NCBI GenBank assembly: GCA_964016875.1 | Contig: OZ024724.1 | Span: 48,328,899-48,392,898 of the forward strand | DNA length: 64,000 bases | Source: Fallopia convolvulus | Taxonomy: Eukaryota; Streptophyta; Magnoliopsida; Caryophyllales; Polygonaceae | Reading direction: 5' to 3' | Notes under the pieces: generated by a model | Seen by the model: the letters and a program-made list of their open reading frames with translations, nothing else | Told to the model about the DNA's origin: nothing | The model's database searches: none | Translations under genes and position numbers: made by a program | Shown here: in pieces, positions 32,199 to 44,370 of the stretch | How positions within the stretch are numbered: the stretch's first letter is position 1 | How the letters are laid out: each line of letters opens with the position of its first letter

Positions 32199-33297
32199 TA
32201 AACCTTATAGATATATAGAAATCCCAAACCCTATTTAATGAACCCTAAACCCTAACATCAAGCCTGACAAATTTAATGTATATATAAAGTTGCATTTAAA
32301 TCATAAATTTAGCGCAACTTAAAATATTAAATATGGCAATACAAATGATCTCAACTTAAAGTATTAAATATGGTTATCCTTAAAAAAATTTAGTAAATAA
32401 TTAATGCTTCATCCCGTTTTAATGATGCTTAATTGACCGAGGAATTTTCAACATACCTACAAATATTATGGGTACAAATTAGCCAAAGATGAACAAATGC
32501 AATAAATTTGTGCGATTGTACAATTGATAGTAAAGAAATGAGTTTTATGTAAAGCTAATGCCAATATATTTACAATACTATCACCATGCCCAAACTCCGG
32601 TTATCAAAAATGCCCTAATAACTCTGGTTATAGGAAATTGTGATCATATGTTTTTGTGATTAGATCTGGCCTTTGTGAATTTGGCTCAAAGATAGTCTAG
32701 TGTCATACCAATTTCTAAGGGATATTTGAAAATTTTACCATTTTCAAAAAAAGAGTCGGGTATGTAGTATTAGTGTAAATTTAACATGAATTTAAATAAT
32801 TAGTACTTCATCCCCTTTTTCTCTTCGTCGTTTTATAACTGAATTATTGGATATGTAAGACAAAATTGGAGATTTTATGCAAAAAATGAAATTTATAAGT
32901 TGATTGGTAAGTTTGAGACAATCTACTACTAGATTGTTAAATAACAGATTAAATGGTTATTAGAATTTTGTATATATGTGTGGGGTAATATTTTATTATT
33001 AGTATTATTATTTTGGTCGAAATATGTGTCATATTCCAATAATTCCCTAATTGGAAGTTGGTTATATGTAGTTTAGTTTGTTTTAATTTCATCAGAAAAA
33101 CTATCCACCTAGAGTAAAACAAATTTACACTTTTCAAATAGAATAAACATATGATGCCATATAAAATATTAATTTGCATTACTTTGCGGTTAATTTTTTT
33201 GAGCAATATATATCTAGAAATTTCATTTTTTATTTTTATATAGTATGCCTTTTTGGAGCAATTTATAATCCTTTTGCTCATTGTTTTTTATACGATC
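32199..33297. other. AT-rich spacer containing repeat C1 (32422-32719)
   Basis: The segment 32422-32719 (ATGATGCTTAATTGACCGAG to ACCAATTTCTAAG) is a direct repeat of 35349-35645. The remainder is AT-rich without supported features. Confidence 0.7.
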
Positions 33298-34540
33298 TTA
33301 TTGCTGTATGATGATGGTTGCTTCTCTTCAAGTTGGGTTGTAGTTTAGGTGGGGTCTACTGGCGACATTATGTGCTCTACGGGCACCTCTCTCGGTAGTG
33401 GTAGTTCAACCGGTCATGAACTATTGCAACAATTGGCTAGTGTTGCACTGTATCGGGATGATCCATGTAGGATACTCATCAGTTTTTTCACAATATTATC
33501 TACATGAGTAGTCACAACATGGATCATTTCACGCATTGCGATATTGTTTAATCGTTGGTGGTTGGCTAATGGACCTTTCCAACTTATATTTACATTCTAT
33601 TTTTATTATCATCAGATTAAGACATTTTAATCTTTGAAGACAAATCAATTTTATTAGAAAAAGTTCTCTTATATGTTCATTCACATATAACATTGTATAG
33701 ATAGTAGTTGATTACTTTTTTGACACATTTCTACATATACATACAAGATTCATTCACCAGTTTTCTAAATGATTTATGAGAAGGAGACGGGCACAAATTG
33801 GAAACATTCATGGCTTGGTTTACCATTTTTATCACATTTGAAAATGTGTTGGGGTCTAGTGGTAGTTTGTACACCAAGATGTACAAACTACTTCATTAAG
33901 TTCATACCCAATATTGCAACCACTTATGCACAAACTTGAAAACATGTAATATCATTAATGTACTTTTGTTTCACATCTTGTTGGTTATAGTGTTCCACAA
34001 AAAAAGTCTCGTAGCCCTCAGCTTCCGAGCAGTTACAATCACATGTCAATCTAAATATCAACTAATATAACTATTAATTAAATAGTTAATTTGTATTATA
34101 TAAATATGTGCCAAATACTAACCCTTATTTTTTTTGTCAATAAGGAGTAAGTGAGGTGGAGGTCTCAATTTCCTTCCTCAATGCTTTAAAGGATTTCTGA
34201 GGAGACCATTCCTCTTCCTCAACTAGGTCCCATTTCTTATTCACTAGCCTCATTCCAGTTTCAAGTAATTGGGACTGATTAGGAGCGAAGTAAAGTATAC
34301 AGAGTGGATCCCAATAGCCATAGCCGACTCAACACTATCAAAAACATTTTTTTTGGGGTGGTGGTGGTGGTGGAAGGCGGCATTGGGGCAATTGATTAAT
34401 GTTATGGTCATCAAAATCACGACTTTCATCTTCAACCTACTTGCAAGGATCTTTGGAAGAGTACAAATGATTTGGGGCATATGTATTATGAAACTTTTCG
34501 GCTCATTAGGTTCTATGTCCTTGTTGAAATAGGAGGCCAA
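33298..34540 (+). pseudogene. SUT-like pseudogene with three decayed exons
   Basis: Exon 1 (about 33298-33590) reads MMVASLQVGL and, after frame changes, VVVQPVMNYCNNWL and LRYCLIVGGWLMDLS, matching the gene at 22982. Intron 1 is kept. Exon 2 (33747-about 34031) reads DSFTSFLNDL then stop, ENVLGSSGSLYTKMYKLL and HTQYCNHLCTNLKTCNIINV; its acceptor is CAA where the paralogue has CAG. Exon 3 (about 34144-34531) gives frames such as INVMVIKITTFIFNLLARIF and GRVQMIWGICIM that fit later membrane spans of SUT proteins. Many stops exclude function. This copy extends further 3' than the gene at 22982. Confidence 0.75.
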
Positions 34541-35625
34541 ACAAGCCAGCACATGTAGATCGTCCTCGAGGATCCATCCACCACAAGAAATCAAATTTCC
34601 ATCTTGGTTTGTTACGGGGTCATGGGTATCACACATGTGGCTACAATTCTTTTCATCATTTGTTGATGAAGGTTTATGCTACCGATGTTGCAATAAATCA
34701 TAGAATATATATATAGAGAGAGAGAGAGAGTAAAATCATGTTAATTTTCCAGTCTAATTCATTGGTAGACTTATATTAATCTCATTTAATAATTTTTTGT
34801 TGTTGCGGGTAAAGTGCATGCTACTTCCACCGTAATGTTAAATCTTTCAAACTTTGTGGCAGAGATATTAGGCATAGAAATTATGGCAGGGACGACACTA
34901 GGATTTTCTATGTTCCTAGTTAGAGTAGTTGCACCATCTATAAGGGGATATATAGCCTTCATCGGTCTTACCCCCCAAAACTCAAACTTTGATCATTTTG
35001 ATCTAAGTTGAATGAGCTCCTTACTTTTGCAAGTTGTGATAATGTTGCATCAAACAACTTAAGCTAGCTTTTGAGTTTAAAGACTACTGGTGTGGTCATG
35101 CTTGATGCCAGGCAAATACCATTACGCATTTTTTTCTAGTCATATACTTCCAACTATTTTTTTAGTTCATCTATTTCTTCTTTTTCAATTGGTTTTGCAA
35201 ACATATTGGATGTTGATTTAAGCTAATATAGCACATCCAATAGATTTTTATAGTGAATGTAAGACATCATTGTTAATAAAGGTTCAATGTTTTAATTTTG
35301 TAAAAAAGAACTTGTATGTATCATGATTTTAATAAAAAGATTCTTTTTATGATGCTTAATTGACCGAGGAATCTTCAACATACTTGCAAATATTTTGGGT
35401 ACAAATTAACCAAAGATGAAAGTTGCAACAAATTTGTGTGGTTGTACAATTGATAGTAAAGAAATGAGTTTTATGTAAAGTTAATGCCAATACATTACAA
35501 TAATATCATCATGCCCTAACTCCGATTATCAAAAATGCCCTAATAACTCTAGTTGTGAGAAATTGTAATCTTGTGTTTTTGTGATTAGATCGGGCCTTTT
35601 TGAATTTAGATCAAAGATAGTCGAG
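34541..35625. other. Spacer with possible SUT 3' remnant and repeat C2 (35349-35645)
   Basis: A 65-codon frame at 34814 (LNLSNFVAEILGIEIMAGTT) could be a later SUT-like exon remnant, but the match is too weak to claim. A (GA)n run lies at 34712-34728. 35349-35645 repeats 32422-32719 and its end overlaps the start of block A1. Confidence 0.55.
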
Positions 35626-36602
35626 TGTCATACCAATTTCTAAGAGATCAAAACAACACAACTCCACTCCCCTTGCAATTCTTCTTAAGTTGTTCTTCTT
35701 CCTTCTTCCCCTTGCATCTCTTTTTCTTTAATTGACCCTTCAAAAGTCACCAGATCTCCACTCCCAAGGTGAGCAAGCAACACCTTCAAAAGGCTACTAG
35801 TTGGTTCAAGACTTGAAATAATGCGTATGATTATTTTCTAAGAAGTATACACATTTTTAAGCACTATTTGTGATGTTATAACGTTGCAATTGGGTTCAAG
35901 ATTTAGAATATATCTAGTCCCTTTAAAATGCTACTAATTGGTTCAAGACTTGAAATAGAGATGCTACTGATTTAAACATTCACATGAAGAAAGAAATGCA
36001 ATATATAGAAAAGGAAAGGAAATTTGCCAAGGAGCTCGTTGTAAACCATTTTTCCATTTACTGATATAGAAAGTGGAGTTAACAAGTTGAATAGGAAAAA
36101 GCAATTATGGAACACTCCATGTGAGCTTCTCTATTTCAAGTCTAATGTTGAATCAGAAGTCAAAATGATATTGACACCTACTTCTTCAAAGAACAGATGA
36201 GGAGCGGATTCAAAAACTTTCAAGACGACTCTATCCAGGGATGAAATTGGGGAGGCTCTGTATTATCACCCGACGACACATAAAGGTAAGTGTTATGGAG
36301 GAGCTTCAGCAATATTATCAAGTTGCGTACATCTTGTGTTTTTGTGCATGAATTGTTATTAGATCTCGCCTATTTTTTTTTGATAAGGAAAGGAATTTGG
36401 GTGGTCACTAACAAGCTAGTGACCGCCCAAGAGCATCCTGATGGATGAGGGTGTGCAAACCCGAGTCAACTGCAAGTGGAATAGAGGAGACGCCACGGAA
36501 AGAGCCAGCGATGTAGTCCGCCACCGAATTGCACTCACAATTGACGTGAGCGATACCCCAATCCTGAAAATGAGCCAACAAGCAGTGGATGTCCGAACGA
36601 AT
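35626..36602. repeat. Duplication block A, copy 1
   Basis: 977 bp near-identical to 41162-42138 with the same orientation and constant offset of 5536 bp. It starts TGTCATACCAATTTC. The right 190 bp is the antisense end of a LINE RNase H region (see 41915-43180), cut off at GAACGAAT. It is followed by 25 bp found in neither partner (36603-36627) and then block B1. Confidence 0.9.
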
Positions 36603-36627
36603 TCAATTTTTTTTGCACTCACTAGTT

Positions 36628-39600
36628 GGTTTTTGCGCTAGAACTGAACTTAGGACCGTTGTATGATTAGTTGTCTCATGCTAAGACATTGTTGTGAAAT
36701 AAGATGGTAGAGATGGGAGTTTAGACTCCAAGACATCTCTTTAGTGGTCCTGTGCTGAAACACTGTTGCAAAATAGGTAGTCCAGGGGTAGGAGCCGAGT
36801 CTCCAATGACCTCTGTATAACAAAATCTGTATTGGGGGGCGTAGCTTGCTAGCGTATCCCTATATTGGATTCATGACTCATGTCACGCTTCACGTTGAAG
36901 GAAGACAATGGTGCACTCTAGCTAAGTGCAATTGACACTCGGTTGTTGGCTGAGCATGTATAAATGATCATGGATGAAATAGGCCCTCTGATCTCGGTTG
37001 TTGGCCGAATCTCGGTTGTTGGCCGAGCATATATAAATGATCATGGATGAAACAGGCCCTCTGATCTTGGTTGTTGGCCGAACTACGAAAAAAAACTATT
37101 AAATGGTGCGATTGCACAGTTTGAAAGTAATGAAAGATTGGTGCGTTAGGCACATTAAAGTACCATAATGGTTAGTCCATTTGATAATCATTCTTGCTCC
37201 TGATTAAGAATGATTCTTAATCAAACTTTGATTAAGTTAAGTTGTTTAGTCGTTGAAGACGATGGTGAATGTTGAGTGGTTAGTATAAGTTTCTACTAAT
37301 CATTTATGCTTCTTAAAGAAACCACAAGCGGTGGTGTTCTCTCTCTTGATTATGCGAATCTCCTTCTTATTCTCTATAAGACTGCAAACCGTTGGATCAT
37401 AATCCGAGTCTATTCGGATTTGGATGCCAATATGTTTAGTTACAACCATAAGAACCAAGTTAGATTCTCCGCTTACTAGTCTATCATTAGACTAACCCGT
37501 CCATCTTCTTTTCTTTTATATGGTCAGCTGGTGTCCACCGTTGGTTTACGACACATCAGGTATTTCTTGGAAGTTGATTCAAGAGGCGGATTCAGATGTT
37601 TGAAGCTCCAGAAGTTGAAGAAAGGTTTCCAATGGCTACTTGAGTGAAGATCATGATTGAACTACTTCAAAGCGAAGCTGAGTTTCAGAAATAAGAACTC
37701 AAGGAAGACTTGATGAAGATTTGTTTAAATAGAAGGTTGTTCCATTTATTTATTCTTTTTGAATTAAGGTTTGTATAAGACCAATTGTATTTATTCCGCT
37801 GTAATGTTTCTTTTAGTTTGTTCAGTCAATTGAAAGCCTTGGGTAGCTTCAGTTTAGTCTTAATCGGGGTTACTGGCGGTAATACATCCAGGGTAAGTAA
37901 GGGGGTGTTACACTAGCATCATTCCCCACCGCTCCTGCGAGGTGTTAATGTCTCAGAACTGCCCTTTTCGGGCTAGGGTTGGACTAGTTGGACCATAATG
38001 AATGGTTTGGAAGCTTAAACGCCTAGCAAAGCATGACATAAAAGCTAGCTGAGCTAGCCAGGTGTTGTGTGGGCCTTGACTTGGGGCATGGGCCGGCCCA
38101 TTAGGCAACGATCAAAAGTTGGGTTGTTGATACGGTTAGTGGCGGTTATTGTGGTGGTTGAGGGTAATTACGCCCATGATAGGGGCGGTTATGGCGATTA
38201 TTGCTGCTAGCTACTTCTCTCATGCCACCATGTGTCACAAAGGAGTACACCTCTACAAAGAGGATTGGGCCAAAAGTTTTTGGCTCCTATTTATGGACAA
38301 AGCCCATTAAGTCTCATCCTTATCCATTCGGCGGTTACATGGTGGTTAACGGCGGTTGATTGTCCTTTTTTGATACTTTTAGGGTGAGTTTTGGCTCTTT
38401 TTGGACTACATGACTGGCGCACATTGCCTATAAAAGGCATTGGCTTGGGTGTTCTCTTAGACATGTTCGAATTAGAGAAATTCCATCTCTATTTCATTTT
38501 TATTTTGCAAATTCAATTTCACAAGTTGTTCTTGCGAGCTCTTTGACTAGATCGTAAGATTTTGGTAGTTTTATCTCACAAGAGATTTGGCGATAACCCT
38601 AGCAAAGAAATGGGGCAAATACTTTTGTAGGAAAGATCATTGTTTGACTCTATCATATATCAAGTCATATCACACTTCGAGTTCACGTTTACACTAACCG
38701 TAACGTAGCCCACTAACGTCCCCAAAATCAACAATCTACAAAAGTATTTCTAGAAGGGTTCACGTGTTGTTGATATGGATTCGGAAATGGATGTTTCTTG
38801 TGGTTATTCGATGAAGTCAAGGATTTCTCTACCATCGGTTGTCTTGAAGAATTCAAAGTGGATCTTCACGACATAAGTCGGTTTAAAAAAGGTGAAGGAC
38901 GAGGACGTCGAGACCTACTACTAAGGATACAAGTGGGAAACTTGAGTTTTCCCTATGACGTCAATGAGAAATCAATTGGACTAACACCCACGCTGATGTA
39001 ACCTTGCCTAGGCTCGGACCCGAGCCCAACCAGCCCGAGACTCCCTAGGCCATGGCAAGCTCTTTGGCAAAGGCTTAGTCATTTATTATGTATTTTTTAT
39101 AATTATGTTATTTCTCATTTTAACATTTCCATTTCCGTTATTTCTATTTAGGTGTGTCATGTGTGCTTCATTCTTGTAGAATAGGGTAGCCTTTGTTCTA
39201 GTTTAGGCCCAAGTCCATTAGGGTTTGCTACTAGGGTTGGCGACCCGTATGCCTTTAAATAGGCTTCTTTATATTTGTTTTCACTACATTAATGATAATA
39301 GCTAAGTTATAGTAGAGTTGAGTGAGTCCTCCTAGCCTTGGCCCGACGTCACCCTTCTCCTTCAATCCCCTTTCCCTCTCGTTCATCCATTCTTTGGTTG
39401 GACACCTCTCATCTCTAGCCTTAGCCCACCCTCATCAATACGAGCATTATAGGCATGCGAGACCATCAAGTTAGTCTTGTATTTATCCTAGTGAGTGTGC
39501 GGTTGTGTAAGCATGATTGAGGTCTAGAGGGAAAAATTAAGGAGAAAGCTTTACCTATGATGGAACTATATCCCTAAGAGGGAAACATGTCTCTAAGACA

Positions 39601-41166
39601 AGAATTCTATATACAACATTAAGGATGAACAATTGGCTTGTTCCCTTATGAGTCTGTTCCCACCGGTTCATCTAAGTGGGAACAATAGTTCTCTGACGCA
39701 TGACTAAAATTTCGAAACGTGTTTAATTGTTGATAACGGTCATGTAAACCGTTGTATAACTGCATCATTGTAACTTCCTTAATGATAACTAATAGGTGAC
39801 GTGGGTTATTCATGATAACCTTTCGTGGCACTTGGTAACTGCCGTTAACTCCAAGTAACCACCGGTAACTGTTGCTAACCGTTCCATGTAACTGTTTTTC
39901 TTTGCCTATATAAAAGGCTATTGGGAGATTAGTGTCCGGTTGGTTCACATAATCAGAGGAGAACGTCTCTATTCATGATTGAACTTCAAATAGAGTCAAT
40001 ATCCATTTTACATGAACTCTAAGGTTCGATCTCTTTCATGAGCCTTGTTAGAAATGGGTGGGTTTGTCTTATCTCACTTCAAATTTCGTGCATTCCCCAA
40101 GGCTATGTAGGGGGCAAAATATTGATTTCAGAAAGCGTTCCTACGTGATTCAAACCTATATCAAGTATTGCATATGATTGATCTACTAAAGAGTCGTCAT
40201 CTTCAACTACTTCCACGAAGAGGAACTTCACGACTTCAACAACGCATTGTTCCCTGAGTACAACAAATACAGGATCTTCGGTGGGAACTACGAAGCAAAG
40301 ATTCCACGACACCTACATTCAAAATCAATATTTTGAGATCAATCATATGGCAACGAATTCCGAGGAAGACAATCAATTTGAAGTTGGAGGATATCAAAGG
40401 TTTGATTGTCCTACTTAAGAACCCGAAAACCTATAAAGGTGGATCTGAATTCTCTCATGTTTGATCTTGGGAAATGAAGGGTTTTTCCCTTGATATTGTT
40501 ATGATGAATGATATGTAAAGTGTGGTAATGGTTGATCGTGACCCATGCGTGATCTTTTGATCATGGAATAAAACATTCGTAGAATGGATGTGTTTTGCAT
40601 AGTTCCTTAGTTAATGAGAATTTATTAGTGTAATACCCAAGTTTTGATTAATAATATATAAGAGATTATTATATGATTGTGTAAAAAAACTGAATTTGGA
40701 TCAAATGAATTCAGGCTAACTTATCCCGAGAAGGGAACTAATGAATGTTGTTCCCTAAAAGGGAATGTGTGAATATTGTTCCTTAAAATGGAACGTGTCC
40801 ATTCTATGGATGTATTAATCATTGGACAATGACAAGACTTAATTGATTTGCATTTAATTGCATATGTGACTCCATGTAAGTCACAACGTAATATTAAAAC
40901 TAAAATTTATGTTACTTTTCTCTCGAAGGGAACTACTAATTTTTTTAACATACACTGAACAAAGGGATTGTTACCTGACCATGGTTTCCTTTTATTTGGG
41001 AAAAGAAGGGGTGTTCTAACCTATGGATATCAAGGATTATGAAGACTTTTCTTGTAAGGAAATTTGTACCCCCTTGAAGGAAACGTTGAATGGTCCCATG
41101 AGGGAACTGTTCTTCGATAAGATTATTGTTCTCTGAAGGATATGAATTAAGTTATAGTAGTTGTCA
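36628..41166. repeat. Duplication block B, copy 1 (LTR 3' part plus flank)
   Basis: About 4.54 kb near-identical to 56194-60736. It begins inside a gypsy LTR (GGTTTTTGCGCTAGAACTGA), reaches the LTR end TGTTACA at 37912, carries the same CTAGC target duplication (37913-37917) and then 3.2 kb of the same flanking DNA. Where the two LTRs of the full element differ, B1 follows the 3' LTR (ACCACAAGCGGTGG here and ACCACGAGCGGTGG there, against ACCATAAACAGTGG in the 5' LTR). The non-LTR part contains TATA-bearing LTR-like stretches (TATAAAAGGC at 38429, TATATAAAAGG at 39907), repeated GGGAAC/GTTCCC motifs and short open frames without domains. No gene seen. Confidence 0.9.
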
Positions 41167-42138
41167 TACCAATTTCTAAGAGATCAAAACAACACAACTC
41201 CACTCCCCTTGCAATTCTTCTTAAGTTGTTCTTCTTCCTTCTTCCCCTTGCATCTCTTTTTCTTTAATTGACCCTTCAAAAGTCACCAGATCTCCACTCC
41301 CAAGGTGAGCAAGCAACACCTTCAAAAGGCTACTAGTTGGTTCAAGACTTGAAATAATGCGTATGATTATTTTCTAAGATGTATACACATTTTTAAGCAC
41401 TATTTGTGATGTTATAACGTTGCAATTGGGTTCAAGATTTAGAATATATCTAGTCCCTTTAAAATGCTACTAATTGGTTCAAGACTTGAAATAGAGATGC
41501 TACTGATTTAAACATTCACATGAAGAAAGAAATGCAATATATAGAAAAGGAAAGGAAATTTGCCAAGGAGCTCGTTGTAAACCATTTTTCCATTTACTGA
41601 TATAGAAAGTGGAGTTAACAAGTTGAATAGGAAAAAGCAATTATGGAACACTCCATGTGAGCTTCTCTATTTCAAGTCTAATGTTGAATCAGAAGTCAAA
41701 ATGATATTGACACCTACTTCTTCAAAGAACAGATGAGGAGCGGATTCAAAAACTTTCAAGACGACTCTATCCAGGGATGAAATTGGGGAGGCTCTGTATT
41801 ATCACCCGACGACACATAAAGGTAAGTGTTATGGAGGAGCTTCAGCAATATTATCAAGTTGCGTACATCTTGTGTTTTTGTGCATGAATTGTTATTAGAT
41901 CTCGCCTATTTTTTTTTGATAAGGAAAGGAATTTGGGTGGTCACTAACAAGCTAGTGACCGCCCAAGAGCATCCTGATGGATGAGGGTGTGCAAACCCGA
42001 GTCAACTGCAAGTGGAATAGAGGAGACGCCACGGAAAGAGCCATCGACGTAGTCCGCCACTGAATTGCACTCACGATTGACGTGAGCGATACCCCAATCC
42101 TGAAAATGAGCCAGCAAGCAGTGGATGTCCGAACGAAT
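41162..42138. repeat. Duplication block A, copy 2 (continues into the intact LINE end)
   Basis: Counterpart of 35626-36602. Here the sequence continues without a break into the rest of the LINE, so this copy keeps the original right-hand neighbour. Confidence 0.9.
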
Positions 42139-43180
42139 CAACTCAATCTCCCACGGGAAGTGCCAGTCACCAAGAACGGTCTTGACCAGCTGCAAATTAT
42201 CGCCTTTAATCTGGATCCGGGATATGCCACGATGAATGGCCTCAAGTAGTCCCTGGCGTAAGGCGATGGTCTCGGAAGTCAGAACGGACTGATGACCAAT
42301 CAATCCTCCGTCGAAATGGATGAGGGAGCGGCTGGAATCCCTGAGAATGAACCCGTAAGAAGCCACGCCATCCGCATTAACTGCACCATCAAAGTTCAAT
42401 TTAGTAAAATCACTTCTGGGTTTTGCCCATTTTGTGAGCTTTCTCTTTGTCCCACCTCTAGCTGTCCCGGAACATGGGTTATCTAAGGCAGATGCTTCCG
42501 CGTTTTTCCAATTTTTAATTTGGTTGTGAATAAATTCGCAAAATTTTGTGGCGTTATTCAATTTATTGTTGCTATTGTTGTCGAAAACTCTTTTATTCCT
42601 AGAGTACCATAGGCACCACCAGATTTTCTCCTCTTTTGTTAATCACATCCTTATCTCATCTAGGACATGGTGTGGTTTTTTATCCCCATATGATATTTGG
42701 TTGAGGATTCGACAGAGTTTGGGATTTACTGATTTGATGGTTTTCTCGGTTAATGGGCACGAGAGTAACTCATGGTTAGTGTCTTCCTCTAGGCTGTTAC
42801 AGCCTTCACAGCCCGGCGGAACTGGGATATGGTTGGCAGTGAGCCTCATCTTAGTTGGCAAACCATTTCTGGCTACTTTCCAAACAAAATTTTTCACTTT
42901 GGGAGGGATGTTGAGTTTGTTGATCCAAGCTAGGTTTATTTTTGGTTCTCCTTTAGATTGGTGGATTTATTGCATGGTTGAATGGGTTGAGTACCGACCA
43001 TTTTTGCTAGGTTGCCAGTATAGTCTATTTGGGATTTTGTTAATAGGGTTTATGATTTTGGATATGATGTCAAGGTCGTTAGGGTTAATTACCTTGCTCA
43101 ATTTCTCAGTGTTCCACGAATTATCCTCTCTGAGGTGTTCATCCACGGTGCATGTCATCCCAATTTTCTAGGTTTTTTTT
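41915..43180 (-). pseudogene. LINE (L1-type) 3' end: reverse-transcriptase zinc finger and RNase H
   Basis: Read on the minus strand: ISKIINPINKIPNRLYWQPS then KNGRYSTHSTMQ and a stop; VKNFVWKVARNGLPTKMRLT with CEGCNSLEEDTNHELLSCPL, the zf-RVT motif; another stop; then a 205-codon frame with an RNase H domain (FTKLNFDGAVNADGVASYGF, SETIALRQGLLEAI, IKGDNLQLVKTVLG, HVNRECNSVADYV). Acid residues in NFDGA, SETIAL and GDN are the expected RNase H metal ligands. An A-run (plus-strand T8 near 41911) lies just past the stop. The 5' part, with endonuclease and polymerase core, is missing, as usual for LINE insertions. Confidence 0.85.
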
Positions 43181-43422
43181 GAAATTTTCACTTTTTTCTT
43201 TCAAAAAACGAGTCAGGTGGGTGTGTCTACACAACAGGATTGATGGATGATGCCTTGGGTTTTATAATAAGTTTGGGCAGTGGAACCATAAAATTCTGGG
43301 GCATTATTTGATCAATTGGTTTTGACTTTGGAAAATTTAATTTTGATCACATTTAAGAAATTTTGCAACATGGTAAAAGGCTTGGCTCTTCTGTGACATG
43401 AGATATGTCCACTGTGAAGCAC

Positions 43423-43629
43423 TTATGCAATTTTGCCATTTGGCAAAGTAATGCGTATAAGATGATAGAGTTTGTTGTAGGTGGTGGAAAGAGTTAAGTT
43501 TGGACTTATATGGTCAGAGGCTTCACTGTCAAGAATCCAGAAAGAATTATTATCATTTGAAAAGAGAGAGAATGTCTTACCTGCTAATAGCAAGTGAGAC
43601 ATTCTCTTGAATAAATAGATAAAAATCAA
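43423..43629 (-). pseudogene. Ty1/copia gag-protease scrap
   Basis: A 68-codon minus-strand frame includes WILDSEASDHISPNLTL and ITLPNGKIA, matching the aspartic protease region of copia polyproteins, where the active site normally reads DSGA; here Gly is Glu. Nothing else of the element is attached. Confidence 0.75.
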
Positions 43630-44330
43630 AGATAACGTAAATATTTATTTAATTCTATGAGTAATTTAGATTCATATCATTTTTTATAAAAATTAGATTT
43701 AAGAAAAATCTTTACCAAAATTTGATTTAAGAAATTTTTTTACAAATTTTTTAATAATAATTCATTCTTAAAATAAATTTTAAATAAATAGATCATCATC
43801 AATCTATTAAAAGATAGTGTAAATTTCTATCTTTTTAAAATCAAAAATCAATATTTAAATTATTTTTACATAAATAGATTATTGTCAATCTTGTAATACA
43901 AAATGTAAATTTCTATTTTTTATTTATCAAATTCTATTTTATTAAAATATTTTCCATGAATAGATAAATGGAAAAAATAATGCAAATATTTATTTTATTA
44001 TCATTGACTATATCTAATTTTTAATTAAATATTTTAATATTGAGTGATGTGAATATTTTTCAATCTTGTAGGGAAATGTTATCTTCTTACCAATATTTTT
44101 TGGGATTTTAATATGGTAGAAAAAATAAATTGAATTATTGCATCAAAAAAGGGTGATGTGGCGCAATATGGTGACATAATTTTCTATCGCTTTAGTGTAT
44201 AGTAATAGATAGATAGATAGATTAGATTTTTTAATTATTTCATAGTTATTTTGGAGAAAAATTTTCAAACAATGAAATATTTCTTAGAATTGGATAATTT
44301 ATTTTCTTTTAAAGATATAATTTTGAGCAA

Positions 44331-44370
<40 letters not shown>

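Noticed and set aside
38798..39001. 67-codon frame identical at 58364-58567 as a conserved gene
   Set aside because: It is conserved only because block B was duplicated recently. It has no domain and lies in LTR-like sequence.
43167..43170. CTAG as the 3' end of the minus-strand Helitron at 44209
   Set aside because: The base after it is A on the minus strand, not T, and no GC-rich hairpin lies next to it.
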